The notes under the pieces were generated by a model that was not told the DNA's origin, searched no databases, and was given only the letters and a program-made list of their open reading frames with translations. The translations under genes were made by a program, and so were the position numbers. Source: Antedon bifida (lineage: Eukaryota; Echinodermata; Crinoidea; Comatulida; Antedonidae). From it: 64,000 nt of DNA. Within the stretch, counting starts at the first letter, position 1; the number at the start of each line of letters is the position of its first letter. Positions 1 to 12,425 of the stretch are shown in pieces. The stretch covers positions 20,808,417 to 20,872,416 of the forward strand of contig OY727101.1 of the NCBI GenBank assembly GCA_963402885.1, in the 5' to 3' direction.

Positions 1-3000
1 CATGTCATGTTAGTTTTTTTTTTTTAGTTTTTGAAACAGTAAAGTAAAGTGGTACGGCCCTGCATGGTTAATTAAGCACCACCGTCTTAAGCCTGTTTGC
101 AAAAGTAAAAATTAGCGATGCTACCAGGACCGTCCTAGGTACACTGGACCTACGGTTTATAGTCCTTATATTCGAGAACCATATAGTCCATCAGAACCAT
201 GGTGGAGCGTGTGAGCCTCGAACCTTTGCCCATATTCACCATTTTTATCGTTTTTACCATTTTTATCGTTGTTACAATTATTGCCATTTTTACATTTGTT
301 TTCTCATGTTTTACTATTGTTAACCATTTTTACCATTCATCATTATTGTTGACCAATAATAACCATTAAATTACATATGTGTGTAATGTTGGACAAATTG
401 CTCTGTTTACCATATTCACAGCAAAATTTGAAATAATTATATCGATAGACAACACATCGCTGATAATAAATCTGTCAATTAAATTACAAATTGTGGTTTG
501 TCTAACAGAATCTGTTACATATATTTCAAGCCTTATAATATCAACAGTGATAGGCCTACTTACAAATTTGTTACCGTATTATTTGCATTGAACTCAACGA
601 GCTGTGAATGTACGGTTGTATTCCATGTAGAACAATATACAATCCGATCACCAATACTATAAAAGGTATAGTCATAGCAACTGCAATGTGTTGGACATAC
701 ACCTACGTTTAATAAAGAAAAATCGAATTGTTACATTAACCATTATAAGAAAACGCTATAATAATATTTCTGTTTTTTATTTTAGATAACAGACAAATGC
801 ACATAAAGTACTTAGGAATTGCCCTGCCCCAGTCTAGGTTCAAGGCTGTGTATCAAATTAATAATTAGCAAAAAGATATATATTTTGGCACATATGTATA
901 TTACTTTAGCTCAAAACCAGCATTCTAGTAATATTAATAAACAAAACTTCTAATATCTCAGAAATCAGTGTTAAATCATGGATCAAGGAATAGAAGGCCG
1001 GATATACATCGACGGTGACATCAAACAATTTTTCAACGGGCTTGCCTATACTAAAGCACTGCTGCCATTGAACTCCGTGTCTCTAACCGCGGCCCTCTAT
1101 AGAACGCTGCGAATCAACTGTTACATTTTTTGAGAACAAAACGTAGACATTTAGAAATCGTATGCGCAGTCTGATTGTTCTATTAACATGCGTGCGTCGA
1201 TGATTAATTGACAACAACAATATATTGATGAACAATTTTATTTTAATTTCATCACAATCGGACTACGAAAAGTAATTTTAAGTAGTTGGTAAGTATGCAA
1301 TTTTTATATTTGAATTATCATATTGATTATTTAATGTAAATAAACTAAAAAAAACATACACACAAATAAAACGAATCCAAATGTGTTTCCACAAATATCA
1401 ACACCAAAAGTCCAAGCGCAACATTTAATTTTGGACAATTTTTGTGTCCGTAAGCTGCTGTAGTTGTATTATTCTATAACTTATTTCATATTCATATTTT
1501 ATCATTAAAATGTTTTAATCTGCCGAATGATTGACATACTTGAACGTGCACCTCTCATGCACGTTGTCACTGTATATCCCATATCCAGTATTGCGCTTTT
1601 ATACGTACTTAATCATCCCATGCAAAGTTATATTAAGGCAGACAAGACTGTGTGGAGCACGGGTTACTGCTATAGACCACAATTTAATTACAGAAGTAGC
1701 AAATAGCTAACCAATCTCCCACACAAAAAAATTTTAAATATCAAAACCATTGAAATTAAAATAATATGTAAATGAATAACACAAACTAAACGATTCCAAA
1801 TGGTTTTATATATTGAAAACAACTTAACAATTCGTGTTTCCGCAGCAATGTATTTTTCAATCGATTTATGTTAAACTCTTTTATTTTATCTGTATGTATA
1901 ACAATTAATACACCACGAAAAAATCCAAAATAATAGCCTATAGTTTGGCATTTTATACTTTCATTAGTGTTTGCGCGCATCATCTAATTCACACAGCACA
2001 CTTTTTCTTTAGTGTCTTTTATTTTCGCAAAGTTTGAACAGTCAAAAAGTATAAAGTTCCATATCCAGTCTTTCATTTTTAGTCTTCATATATTTCGAAG
2101 TGAAGGGATAGTGTATAAAAAATCAATGGCCGCCGTAAATACAGCAGTTCCGAATAATTTTTTTCTTGATACAATTTATTTTTATTTCAATAATTTGTCA
2201 AAGTACTTTAATCAGAGTGCGCTTTATTATACTTGCCCATGCAAAGTATATAATCACATAGGGCAGAAAAAGACCGTGCGAGTAAAATATTAATCATGCC
2301 ACCAAGATAAGAGCGCGCGAAAGAATAGCCAACAAGGTTAAAGGTTGTTGAGCATGTGCAGTAAACAATATATTTGGCAAGCGACCGTTTCGTTGTTAAC
2401 GACGGTTAATTAAACTGTGTTTATTTTGTAACATTGTGGGCGGTCCGCGCTCTGTCGGCTAGAGTCATGGAAGCTTTGATCTCAAACTGATGCATATCCT
2501 TCTATTCCCTAAATTCATGGTTAAATCAAATAATAACAGTGATTCCAATCTTATATACGCCTAAAATAGATTTTCTCGCGTATAAGTATACGTTATGATT
2601 GTGAATTAAGCAAGCGTGACGAACATTACCTTATTTGGTATTCTACGCGTAAAGTGCGCTCTCAAATTGTTACTGTACGTGGTCTTAGCTAAGATTGTTT
2701 TATAGCGATGGACTAACAGGGGTGGCTTTAGTAAAAACCGTCTTCATGATAAAGCCGGCTTAAATCGGGGAGTCATTATTCAATGATAATGCCTACGTTG
2801 AGAGCCAAAACGAAAACATTGTTTGTTGAATAGGTCTTATACAGACTATTGTCCACATACATCTCATAGACTCTCTTCTCCCAGACGTGCTTTGTGATTT
2901 GAGCGTGCCCAGCCTGAGTTTAAAATTCCCATTTTGTCAGCCTCCGTAAATTATAAGCTTCCGCGCAGTTTCATAGTGCCTCCGTCCTCTTGAATATAAC

Positions 3001-4440
3001 TATCTAAAGGCGCGGCGCGAAAATACTTCACAGCGCCCTATACAAACGCTAATTTGATTGTGCAGACATTGTATTGTGCAACGGTAAATACGGTGGTAAA
3101 GCCATAGAGATAATATTAAGCCTTCCGCTTCTAGATATTTGAATAAACATAGGCCTAATTAAAAATCAATCAAAACAGACTCTCAGTGCTGTATCGCCAC
3201 ACAATGACTATGTGTCCAGTATCTTAAAAAAATACTATAGCATATCGTGTTTTACATGTGGTGCCTGTATCGGTTAGGTTATATCACTTTTCCCTGATAT
3301 ACCCAAATTAAATTCGTATTTATAAGCTCCGCCAGAGAGATTAAGGGCCTCTTTACATTTGTATTTACATTTATTACATAATTACATTTACATAAACAAT
3401 TATTATAATGTACAGGGCTTTCTATTTGAATACAGAAAACAAAGGATGGACACGAAAATCGTCGCCATAGCAACTGTTATGAGAACAGACCGAAAACATG
3501 ATTGTTTCGACCAATTTAAAGGTAAATATTTTTTTATTCATTTCTGTACTGAATACGAAATAAACTGGAATTACTGTAGTTCCATTACTTTTAGTTTTGA
3601 AGCAGATCTTACTTTTTGTAACATACATTGAGTTTTCTTTCCAGTTTAGTTTATCAACGATAGTTACAAAGATATATAGGCCTATGTATAATGTTTGACA
3701 ATTTCTACTTTATTCATAACAGTCAACTGACTAAATTTCTAAAATCAATATTGCTTTAGTTTTCATTACATTCAACCTTTATAAATTGTTGTTATCAAAT
3801 TATCAAAGTATAGAACTGAGTATAGGGGTTTTTTTTCTCTTTTGTGGCGCAAACACCACTTTTATTCACATTCATATTATCTCATGTTATTACATAAAAT
3901 CATGTTATTTAACACATTTTGTTCATTCTAAAAGTCGTTTTTACATTTATGAATTCCGTATTACTTCATTTTTTCATTTATACACTTGACAATGATCATC
4001 ATTATCATCTATCTCGTTTTAAAATATTTTACACATAAATAATTTGTGAGTTTTTCATTTTCATTTGTTTGTTTTCATTTTACAACCCGGATTATACAAT
4101 GTATTTATATACAAGATGAAACGAAAAGAAAAACATAATAGATCAGTACCACCAGTAACTCGTATCACAGTAATTCCTTTTCTGACAAATCGTATCAAAT
4201 TAGAAATTATGTTAGCATAATAGTATTTCTCTTAAAGTTACCCATTTTCTATACTTGTTTCTTTATTGTTATATGTTTCACATTCAATGTTATATAGCAT
4301 ATTGCTTTTAAATGAATTCCATAAAGATTTACCCACTGTCTTATTTAATGCTGATAACAGTTTTATTCTATAAATAGTGAAGGCTGCAAATGTGTAAATA
4401 TAATCTACTAGCTTATCTCCCGTTCCTAGTATTAATTGCT
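1..4440. other. Intergenic AT-rich DNA, no gene recognised
   Basis: I see no exon with family similarity and no RNA gene here. Short open frames (for example 379-591, 2012-2293 and 3359-3631) are low-complexity and resemble no family I know. Around 236-350 the sequence is a degenerate repeat of pyrimidine-rich CCATTTTTA-like words. Several TAGGCCTA 8-mers occur (551, 3150, 3677). Confidence 0.5.
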
Positions 4441-5300
4441 TAAATTATATATTATTTTGGTTTAAACTTACAAAGATACTAAGTATTTTCCTCCAAAATT
4501 TCTGAATAAATCTACAACTAAAAAACAAATGATTTTCATTTTCAATTTCTCCACATTTGTCACACGTTTGTGTTTCCTTAACTTTCCACTGATACAGCCG
4601 TTTGTTGGTAGGCAGTATTCTATGTAACATCTTATAATTGAATTGTGCTAGTTTCTTATCTTTCATTTTACATACTTTCCGTAACCAAGATGTTTTCCAA
4701 TCTATTTTGTTATTATTGAATTACTCTTCCCATTTTAGTTGTGCCATTGGAATAATGAAATATTCTTTCACAAACCATGAGTATATTAGTTTGGCAGTAT
4801 TAATCTCATACTTGGTCTTAACTAACTCATTATTATCATCACATTTGAAAATATCTGCATCCTTAATAATACGTTTCCACTGAATTGGTATTGCCTTAAT
4901 AATACACAAATACTCTTACATTGTAGTTTCACCAGTACTTCGTTTGATGTTAAAAAAGTGTTCTTATTAACAATGTCTTTAATACGAATAATGCCACTGG
5001 CAATCCAATGCTTGTAAAAAAGCGATTTATTTGTTATCAGTGAAATTTGCAGCATATGTTAATTTAGATAGTGCAAGACTTTTCAGGATTACTATTCTAC
5101 TAAAAATTTAGAGATTTCTAGTATTCCATGATTTTAAAGTCCTTTCTAGCTCTATTAATTTAACATCCCAGTTTTTTCTGGTACACTCTTTTTTATTATA
5201 CCCTACATATATTCCTAAAATTTTTTTCGGGTGTTTTACCAAATTTAATTCTAAAGGCCTATCTATTCGGTTCTTCCATTTACCAATCCAAAGTAAAGTA
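4441..5300 (-). pseudogene. Decayed L1-like (Tx1-type) LINE, 3' part of ORF2
   Basis: On the minus strand, broken frames read as the C-terminal part of a non-LTR retrotransposon ORF2. Around 5210-5060 comes a thumb-like segment with LGIYVGYNKKE. Then come fragments resembling the late ORF2 region of L1-type elements (5055-4822 and 4909-4721). Last is a zinc-binding zf-RVT-like tail at 4666-4445 with spacing C-x2-C-x8-H-x4-C (CDKCGE...HLFFSC). Frameshifts and stops separate the pieces, so this is a dead copy. The endonuclease and the catalytic reverse-transcriptase core are absent. The family assignment rests on recalled motif patterns. Confidence 0.7.
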
Positions 5301-6125
5301 GTCAGTTACCTTCTTCTGTTCATGCTCCTCTCTTTCCCCAACTTCCTGCTCCTCTCTTTCTTCAGCTGTCTGGTTCTTTCTTTCCGCTATTTCCTGTTCA
5401 TCTCTTTCTTCAACTTCCTGCTCCAGTCTCTTTCGTCCACTTTCTGCTCCCCTCTTTGGTCATCTTCCTGCTCATTGTGGTTTGTGTGTTTTTCTATCGT
5501 GAACTCACTCGTGTCTTTCTGCGCATTGTCATCATCTGATGATTCACTACTTTCATGAATACTAAACACTTCATCATGTGTTTCTGTATCAGATTGTACC
5601 GTAGCTCTTTTCCCGTAGTGGTTATCGTTAGTATTATCACTATCTCTACGTCAGCAACCGATAATGGTATATCCTTTATGACTATTCTCGTTGTTTCTGT
5701 GTTGCTGTATGCTAAATAAGGATTTTTATCATGTATTGTAATATTACAATTCCTAATGTTTAGTCCATTCGTAATTAGTTTCACTCTATCATTTCTATTA
5801 TTTAGATAAATTCTCCATAAGTTCCGTATTTTTTGGACACCGATTATACTTTCGGCAGCGATTATTTTAGTAGGGCTATATACATAGGTCTTCATCTCAA
5901 TGAAAGCTTTTCCCTGTTGGTATTTGATCAGCCTTAAAAAAAATTGGCTTCACTACACTATGTTCTCTGTTTACTGTTTGGCCGTTCATCATGTTGATTA
6001 CGTCACCGGCAGCCAGTGCAGCACTTGCTCTGTAACATTCCTTTGTTAGTCCCGTATCTATGGGCTTTTGTCGCCATTGTTTGGCTTTCACCGGGCTTAG
6101 ACGTGAACGATATACAAACAAACTG
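5301..6125 (-). pseudogene. Decayed LINE ORF1 (RRM-like) fragment
   Basis: Two adjacent minus-strand frames (6262-5897 and 5895-5494) read through a boundary near 5896 as an ORF1-like protein. They contain segments resembling ALAAGDVINMMNG, then IGVQKIRNLWRIYLNN and VIKDIPLSVADVEI, a pattern like the RRM-type ORF1 of L1-Tx1-like elements. A third frame (5569-5387) supplies the acidic, Ser-rich and Lys-rich linker. The remnant abuts the ORF2 tail at about 5300, so most of ORF2 is deleted. Only the part below about 6125 looks element-derived; the upstream edge runs into a MITE starting at 6171. Confidence 0.6.
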
Positions 6126-6170
6126 TTTTTTCTAATATTTCTTTGATGTAAAACTTTCACCTTAAAGATG

Positions 6171-6504
6171 TATTGTCCCCCAAAATCATGAAAAATAAAG
6201 ATTTTTAAAATCGGACTTTGAATAGGCCATTTTGCAGTTTTAATGAAGTTGTTCACTTCCATAAGAAAAAAAACGGGGGAAAAAAATTATTTTACCTATA
6301 AAAAGACAAAATAAACAGTTAAATTACCCAAAAACTCATTGTCTTCCAGACAATTTGACCATTTTTTGCTTTAAATTACATTTTTCTCAGGTAAATAAAT
6401 TTTTTCAGACCCAATTTTTTGTGAGAGTGAATAACTATTATGTGACATTAAAATAACATATTCAACAAAAAAAATTAAAAAAATATTTTTTTAGGGGGAC
6501 AATA
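6171..6504. mobile_element. MITE with TATTGTCCCCC terminal inverted repeats
   Basis: The left end reads TATTGTCCCCCAAAA and the right end reads TTAGGGGGACAATA, its near-perfect reverse complement, about 334 bp apart. Flanking TA-rich bases would fit a TA target duplication as in Tc1/mariner-type MITEs, but that is inference. The interior is A/T-rich and non-coding. An internal segment (GTGAATAACTATTATGT) recurs near 44311 in an ABCC10 intron, which supports a dispersed family. Confidence 0.7.
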
Positions 6505-8110
6505 TATTTTTAACAAGACTTGGTTTTACTTGACTTGTTTACTGTGTTATTATTCACTTATAAATCAATCGAGATTTTTAAAACGTCAAATTTTACCTAT
6601 ATTTCAGGAGCTGTTATAAACTATACCTTGGTTAGGTAAAATCACAGCGCCCTCTTCTGAGTATAGAGTTACTGTAGATTTCACAAGCCCAAAACTCACA
6701 AAAATTAAACTATTGTTTATTATCGATATAACTTAAACTGCGCGTGTTGCTGAAAGTGTAGTTCAGGCCAAGTAGGTATGAGATCACCCAAGTTTGCCTT
6801 CATGAGTTTCTCTGTTTGTTTGTCTATGTGTTAGTAAGATTACGTCAAAACTACTAAACGGTTTTTGACCAAATATTCACCATAGATATCAATAGATACG
6901 TGACCTACGCGCGATTTTCTAAAATAACGTAGGCCTAATTAATCTTAATCATAAATACAAGATATTTTGAGTGAATTCTCCCAATACGTTGTGATTTTGT
7001 ATGGGAAAATGAAATTAAAATTACAGTTTTCAAGCTTCAAGATTCAAGAAATTTTATTTACCCATAAAAATGGAAATTCACTTTGCTTGGTAGATTAAAA
7101 CAACAATAGTGCAACAATTTAAAACGTGCAGTATTATAACAGATTAAAAATACAAGATAAAAAGTTAAAAATACTGTTAAAAATGTAAAACTATTTTCAA
7201 AGATATCGATCGGACTAACTCATTTTAATATACAATCTAACAAAAGGGTTATTTATTTTGAAATGTATAGTGTATTTGACCAAATAAACGGTAGCGTCTT
7301 ACAGTTTACCGCTGAATACAACACATGAATGCGGATGTTTGTTACTGTTATGTCTAGGGCAATCCCCGAAAAAAAGCACACTTTGTGTGAGAAGGCAAAT
7401 TCATTGCTTATTATAGCTCTACCTATATTTATTTAGGCCTACAGCAATTTGTTGAGGAAATTAAATATAATAAATCAATGTAAATAGGTGGTATTGGTAC
7501 AGTTGAGTAACCTACGTATCGGCTGGTAACCCTAGAAAAAAAATAGGATGCTATAATGTAAACTACAGTACATGATACCATAGATAATTATTATAGTGTA
7601 ATATATTAATATTTACTATAATCCTCTATGATGATGATACACTATACTTCATAGCCACACATAAATACTGTAGGTAATATAACCGCAGCGTTCCATTTTG
7701 TATGTACGTCGGAAGGCTATATACTTTACTAGCAATTATATCTGCCCCAGGGCGGGTTTCAAAATTAGATTAAAGCCTTCTCCATAACACCCGACGCCAG
7801 ACTGTATCTACCTATACTCACCAACTCCTCCACTCCTCTTGAACAACACCCCACACTCAAACAAATTCTTCCCAGTGAAGGACAAATTTAATTCAACTTT
7901 AGCTTCTAATTGAGAGGGGTATACATATCTATGATAGGCCTAATAATGGTTTAAGTACGTTGTAAACTGTGTAAATGAATAGGTGTTATATTGGCTGATA
8001 ATTAAAATATCTAATTTTGGTACTGCAGCCAAACCCCCCCCCCCCCCCCCCCCGGCCTTCTTTCTCCTCTCACCATCCCAGCCACAATTAACTAATCCCA
8101 GCCACAATTA
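6505..8110. other. Intergenic DNA with dispersed-repeat traces
   Basis: No gene was seen. At about 6790-6900 there is a segment of the type 'AAGATTACGTCAAAACTACT', which I recall as part of widespread invertebrate repeats. At about 7030-7090 the minus strand reads as a LINE 3' tail ending in repeated TTGAATC/TTGAAGC words after an AATAAA. A homopolymer C run lies at about 8033-8053. Confidence 0.4.
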
Positions 8111-8863
8111 ACTAACCTCATCCCCTGGACAGTTCAAATTTAGTAACTTTTCCTAGTACAATTCCAATCACATACTTCATTACGCCAGTATTTCCGCTCC
8201 TCCTCCTCCTCCCTCCCAACACACCCAAGATACTGGTGATGTCTAAGACGGTTCCAGTACAAATTATGTTAGCCATCACTCCCAACCCATAATCTCTCAG
8301 TGGTAGTTTTCAAATGTAGTTTAAAACATTCCCAGTACAGTTTCGGTCATGGTGATAGGCCTACATCCTCACCCCAAAGTCCCAGCCCCTTCCCAGTGAT
8401 AATTAAAATATTTTCAACCACAATTCTGGTCAATTTGATAGCCTACTACCCCTAGCCTAAGCAAAATCCCCACTATCCCCTGAACCCCAACTCTCACACC
8501 CTATCTCTCACCCAATCCCCGGACTTTTTGAAATGTAGTTTAAAACCTTCCCGGTACAATTGTGATCATTTTGATACCTCATATGTATGGTTACATGCAG
8601 AAACAGAAATTTGTATAACGAACAAACATCGAAAGTGGGGAAAAGTGGGCCATTTTGACCACATTTTGGCCCCTAACTTGGATCCTAGATGGCGGATGAT
8701 GTTCAAATATAGCTTAGAACATTCCCGGTACAATTGCGGTCATTTTGATACCCCATATGTAAGGTTACGTGCAGTAGCACAAATTTGTGTAATGAACAAA
8801 CAAACAGACAGACAAACGTACAAACGTACAAACTCTCTCACTTATAATATAGATGCATGCTGA
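8111..8863 (+). repeat. Diverged repeat modules with 'ATTCCCGGTACAATTGCGGT' core
   Basis: A module containing TTCAAAT(A/G)TAG(T/C)TTA, then CATTCCC(A/G)GTACA and GGTCAT, recurs at least four times (around 8300, 8420, 8535 and 8705) at irregular spacing. The last two copies are the most alike and end in an ACAAACAGACAGACAAACG tail before CTTATAATATAGATG. The block opens a 111-codon frame at 8528-8863, but that frame only follows the repeat. This looks like an old dispersed element rather than a gene. Confidence 0.5.
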
Positions 8864-10171
8864 CTGCCGTGATCTATCAATATAGGTACGCGGTTGTCTG
8901 GCGGTGTCCTTTGTACGAATCGTTCGTGCCCAGCTCACTGTATGAGGACGATACACGCGTCATATTACATCCAGGGATTTCAGGTGAAAATCGGCAATTC
9001 ATTTGCAACTCTTAGAAATGTACAGACACGTATCGCTCGACGTACGCTCATACAGCGAAGAAGGTATCAAGTTATTCACGAACGAGTTTACGAATTTTTA
9101 ATTTACGAATAACCTTCTATTCCGTGGAGCACGTATTTGGAGGATTTTCAGAGATGAGGGTGAGGTATTGGGCATGTCGGGGATGGGGGTTCGCAGTCGG
9201 TTAAGTGGGAAGGGGGGCTTTGTTCGCAAAAAAAAAACCTGGCTACGGGCCTGGGCTGCTCTCTGGTGTTAGGATTTGTCTGCTAGGGTGGTGTTTAATA
9301 GGAGCCATCTAAATCAGCTATCAACTTATATTAGACCTATGATTAGATTTAAAAAATGACAGTCATACCTGAACAGGTAGAAAACGGCAAAACGGCCAAT
9401 ATCACGAGGATTTGAAAGATGAACATCTTTTTACACAATTCTGTATAAACGCTAAACTGTGTCTGGTTAATGTTAATATTATAATGCTGTAGTTATTGTT
9501 TACTTTTATATCGCACCTGATTTTATTCTTACAGTGTGATTGGTCAATTACGCATCACGTGTCATTTAGCTTTTTGAAACATTTTGATAATTGTTGCGAC
9601 TTTTTTGACTGATCGCATTATTGCTCGCCGTCTATAACGGTTATTATTTAAAGTGTTTATTTGTAGACCTACTGTGCACTACCGTATCTATATCGATCAG
9701 ATTGGTAGTGTTATAGTTTAATAGGTTTTGTAATACTCGCTGCACTTGGTTACGCCAGTAGTTCAGTACATAAGATGTAGAATTAAAATAAAAACTATGC
9801 TATATTTATTTATATATTCTGGTGTCTTAAACTTGCTGTTACTTCTTTCCGAGATTAAAGCTTGGCACATATTTCGAGCAACTGAAAAAAAGAATAAACA
9901 TTTTACTGTGCTTCCAGATCTTCCGAAAGCTACAAGTTGGTTTGATTCGACAAAGATTCGAATAAGATTATGTAATTTTGAATACTTTTTTTTCATTTAT
10001 TTCATTGAATTATGACTTTTAAGTCGTTTGTATACGAACTGTAGGCTATTATACAAAAATAATAAATTTAAAAATAATAAAAATTAAATTCAGTGAAATA
10101 CAAAACAACCAACCAACCTAAGAGAGCAGTAAACCTCTGTACAGTTCATTCCAAGTTTTATATAATTTAGA
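8864..10171. other. Intergenic DNA, no gene recognised
   Basis: I found no conserved exon. The stretch 8890-9110 is less AT-rich and has a short plus-strand open frame without recognisable similarity. The rest is ordinary AT-rich sequence. Confidence 0.4.
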
Positions 10172-10401
10172 TTTTGCAATTATGCATATACTTTAACACC
10201 AGTTATTGACTACCTTTGAACAGTCTATGATGTACTGTATATGTCTTTTGCAATGCATATACTTTAACACCAGTTATTGACTACCTTTGAACAGTCTAAG
10301 GATATTATGTACTGTATATGTATTTTGCAATGCATACTTTAGCACCAGTTATTGACTACCTTTGAACAGTCTAAGGATATTATGTACTGTGTATGTATTT
10401 C
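10172..10401 (+). repeat. Three-copy tandem repeat, about 75 bp unit
   Basis: The core CAGTTATTGACTACCTTTGA with flanking GCATATACTTTAACAC and TATGTACTGTATATGT words occurs three times in a row. The first copy lacks the AAGGATAT insertion present in the other two. It is non-coding. Confidence 0.85.
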
Positions 10402-10639
10402 TAATATATTCTATTGGAATTGTACAATGCCTAGGTTGTTTGAGAGCAATGCGTAAACCATTAGTTATTCTAACACATTCTAAAGGAGTCATAACCCTTC
10501 ACTACATTGTAACTTTAATACTATACATTATATTATTCAGTATTAGTTTACTATTACTTACGTCTTCAAGTGTAAATGTCAGAGATTTCTCATTTGTTCC
10601 ACCGAGCTTTTCAAATTTTCCTGCATAATAAAAATATGG

Positions 10640-11460
10640 TAGAATTTTGATGGATGAATGAAGATGGATGGATGGATGATGGAAGGAGGGATGGATGATG
10701 GAAGGATAGATGATGATGGATGTATGATGGATAGATGATGATGTATGATGATGCATGTATGATGATGGATGGATGGATGGAAGGATGGATGATGGAAGGA
10801 TGGATGATGATGGATGGAAGGATAGATGATGGATGGATGATGATGTATGATGATGCATGTATGATGATGGATGGATGAATGGATGGATGATGATGGATGG
10901 ATTGTGATGTATGATAATGCATGTATGTTGATGGATGGATGAATAGATGGATGGATGATGATGAATGGATGATGATGGATGTATTATGATGGATGGATGG
11001 ATGATGATGATGGATGGATGATGCTGTATGTATGATGCTGTATGTATGATGATGATGGATGGATGGATGGTTGATGATGGAAGGATGATGATGTATGTAT
11101 GATGATGGATGGATGGATGATGATGGATGGATGATGATGGATGAATGAAGAATGGATGGATGGATGAAGAATGGATGATGGATGATAATGAATTATGATG
11201 GATGATAATATGGACAATGATGGATGGATGATGAATGGATGGATGATCATAATAAGGAATGATGGATGATAATGATAATGATATTGATTGATGATAATAG
11301 ACAATGATGGATGATGAGGATGATAATGATGATGATGGATGAATGAATGATGATGGTTAGATGATTGATGATGATGACTATGAGGATGATGATGAATGAT
11401 GAGTATAATTGGTGAATGATGTATGGATGATTGATGAATGGATGGATAATGGATGTTGAT
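10640..11460 (+). repeat. (GATG)n-type microsatellite block
   Basis: The block is almost entirely GGAT/GATG/GATA words, with some AAGG and TGTATGAT interruptions. The long His/Ser/Ile/Pro open frames on the minus strand are translations of this simple repeat and are not genes. The distal edge (near 11425) shares a GATGAATGGATGGATAATGG segment with the second block near 20230, linking the two flanks of the duplicated region. Confidence 0.95.
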
Positions 11461-11469
11461 AATTAATTT

Positions 11470-12425
11470 CCATTAAAATCTACATCCAACCAATCGTAAT
11501 CAACTAAGATGGAACTAGTAACACTGTTATGCGTGGGTAATTTTTGAATGACTTAGTACATACACGAGCCTAGATAGGGAAGATCTGTACTGCCGTTCAT
11601 TGCAAGAGGAGAGGGAAGTCTGGTAATGTGGAATGATAATGTATCAAGCCAGAGATGAAATAAAATCACGAATACATTTAGCTGATTGTCGTTGTGTTAG
11701 TCGTCGTCAGAAATGTATTGACCGACATAACCTATCTATTTCTCATGTGTAGCAGAGTGTTTTGTTTTGTTTGTATTATAACAGCAAGTTCATTTTGGAT
11801 TTTCAGTATATTAAAAAATATGACAGCAAAGTTGGGCTTACCAATTTAAATTCAACACCTTAACTAATACATCACTACCCATTATAATATAAAATGGATT
11901 GCGTCATACGAAAATGGATTGATTGTAAAACGTAACAAAGATACGTTCTAGTCTGATTATTAGGTATCCATGCAGTGATGACGCGGAGGGTTATTTTTGT
12001 AACGTTGCATTTAAAATTAATTTGTTTACAAAGACATCTTTTGGCTGTGAAAGTCGTTAATTTCGTTGACGCAAGCATTACTTCTTTTACGAATTTTAAC
12101 AATTAAGCTAACAACAAAACATTCAGCAATGAATGATGCCCTGCAACTCTGACCCATGCCTTCATCTTTGCGTGAAAATAAAATTCATCGACGAACGAAA
12201 TATATTCAATCCATTTCCTTGTACATATTGCCAAAGCTAATAATCGATTTGTCCATAATTATTGCGTTTTTCCGGGGTTTTCATAATTTAAGGCCAAAAC
12301 ATAATTTTACGTATAGTTTTGTATTTCCGTGTAGCACCTTATTTATAAGGTTATATACCGTTAACAGAGCAAAGTTTGCTTAAATCCATCCATCGGATCA
12401 ATTTCATCCATATTTCATACATATC
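11470..12425. repeat. 0.95-kb tandem unit, copy 1
   Basis: This is the first of four copies of a unit that begins near GGAACTAGTAACACTGTTAT. It contains the AGCTGATTGTCGTTGTGTTA segment and ends with a CCATCCATCGGAT segment. It lacks the roughly 65-bp LINE-tail insertion seen in copies 2 and 3. A minus-strand open frame at 11875-12102 reappears in degraded form in other copies and is part of the repeat, with no sign of a conserved protein. Confidence 0.85.

Noticed and set aside
10502-11304. Long minus-strand frames encoding His/Ser/Pro/Ile-rich proteins
   Set aside because: They are products of the GATG microsatellite; the same holds for 19954-20632.
11875-12102. 75-codon minus-strand frame recurring at 18601-18786 and 19512-19730
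   Set aside because: It recurs because the 0.95-kb unit is duplicated; copies differ by frameshifts and no family is recognisable.
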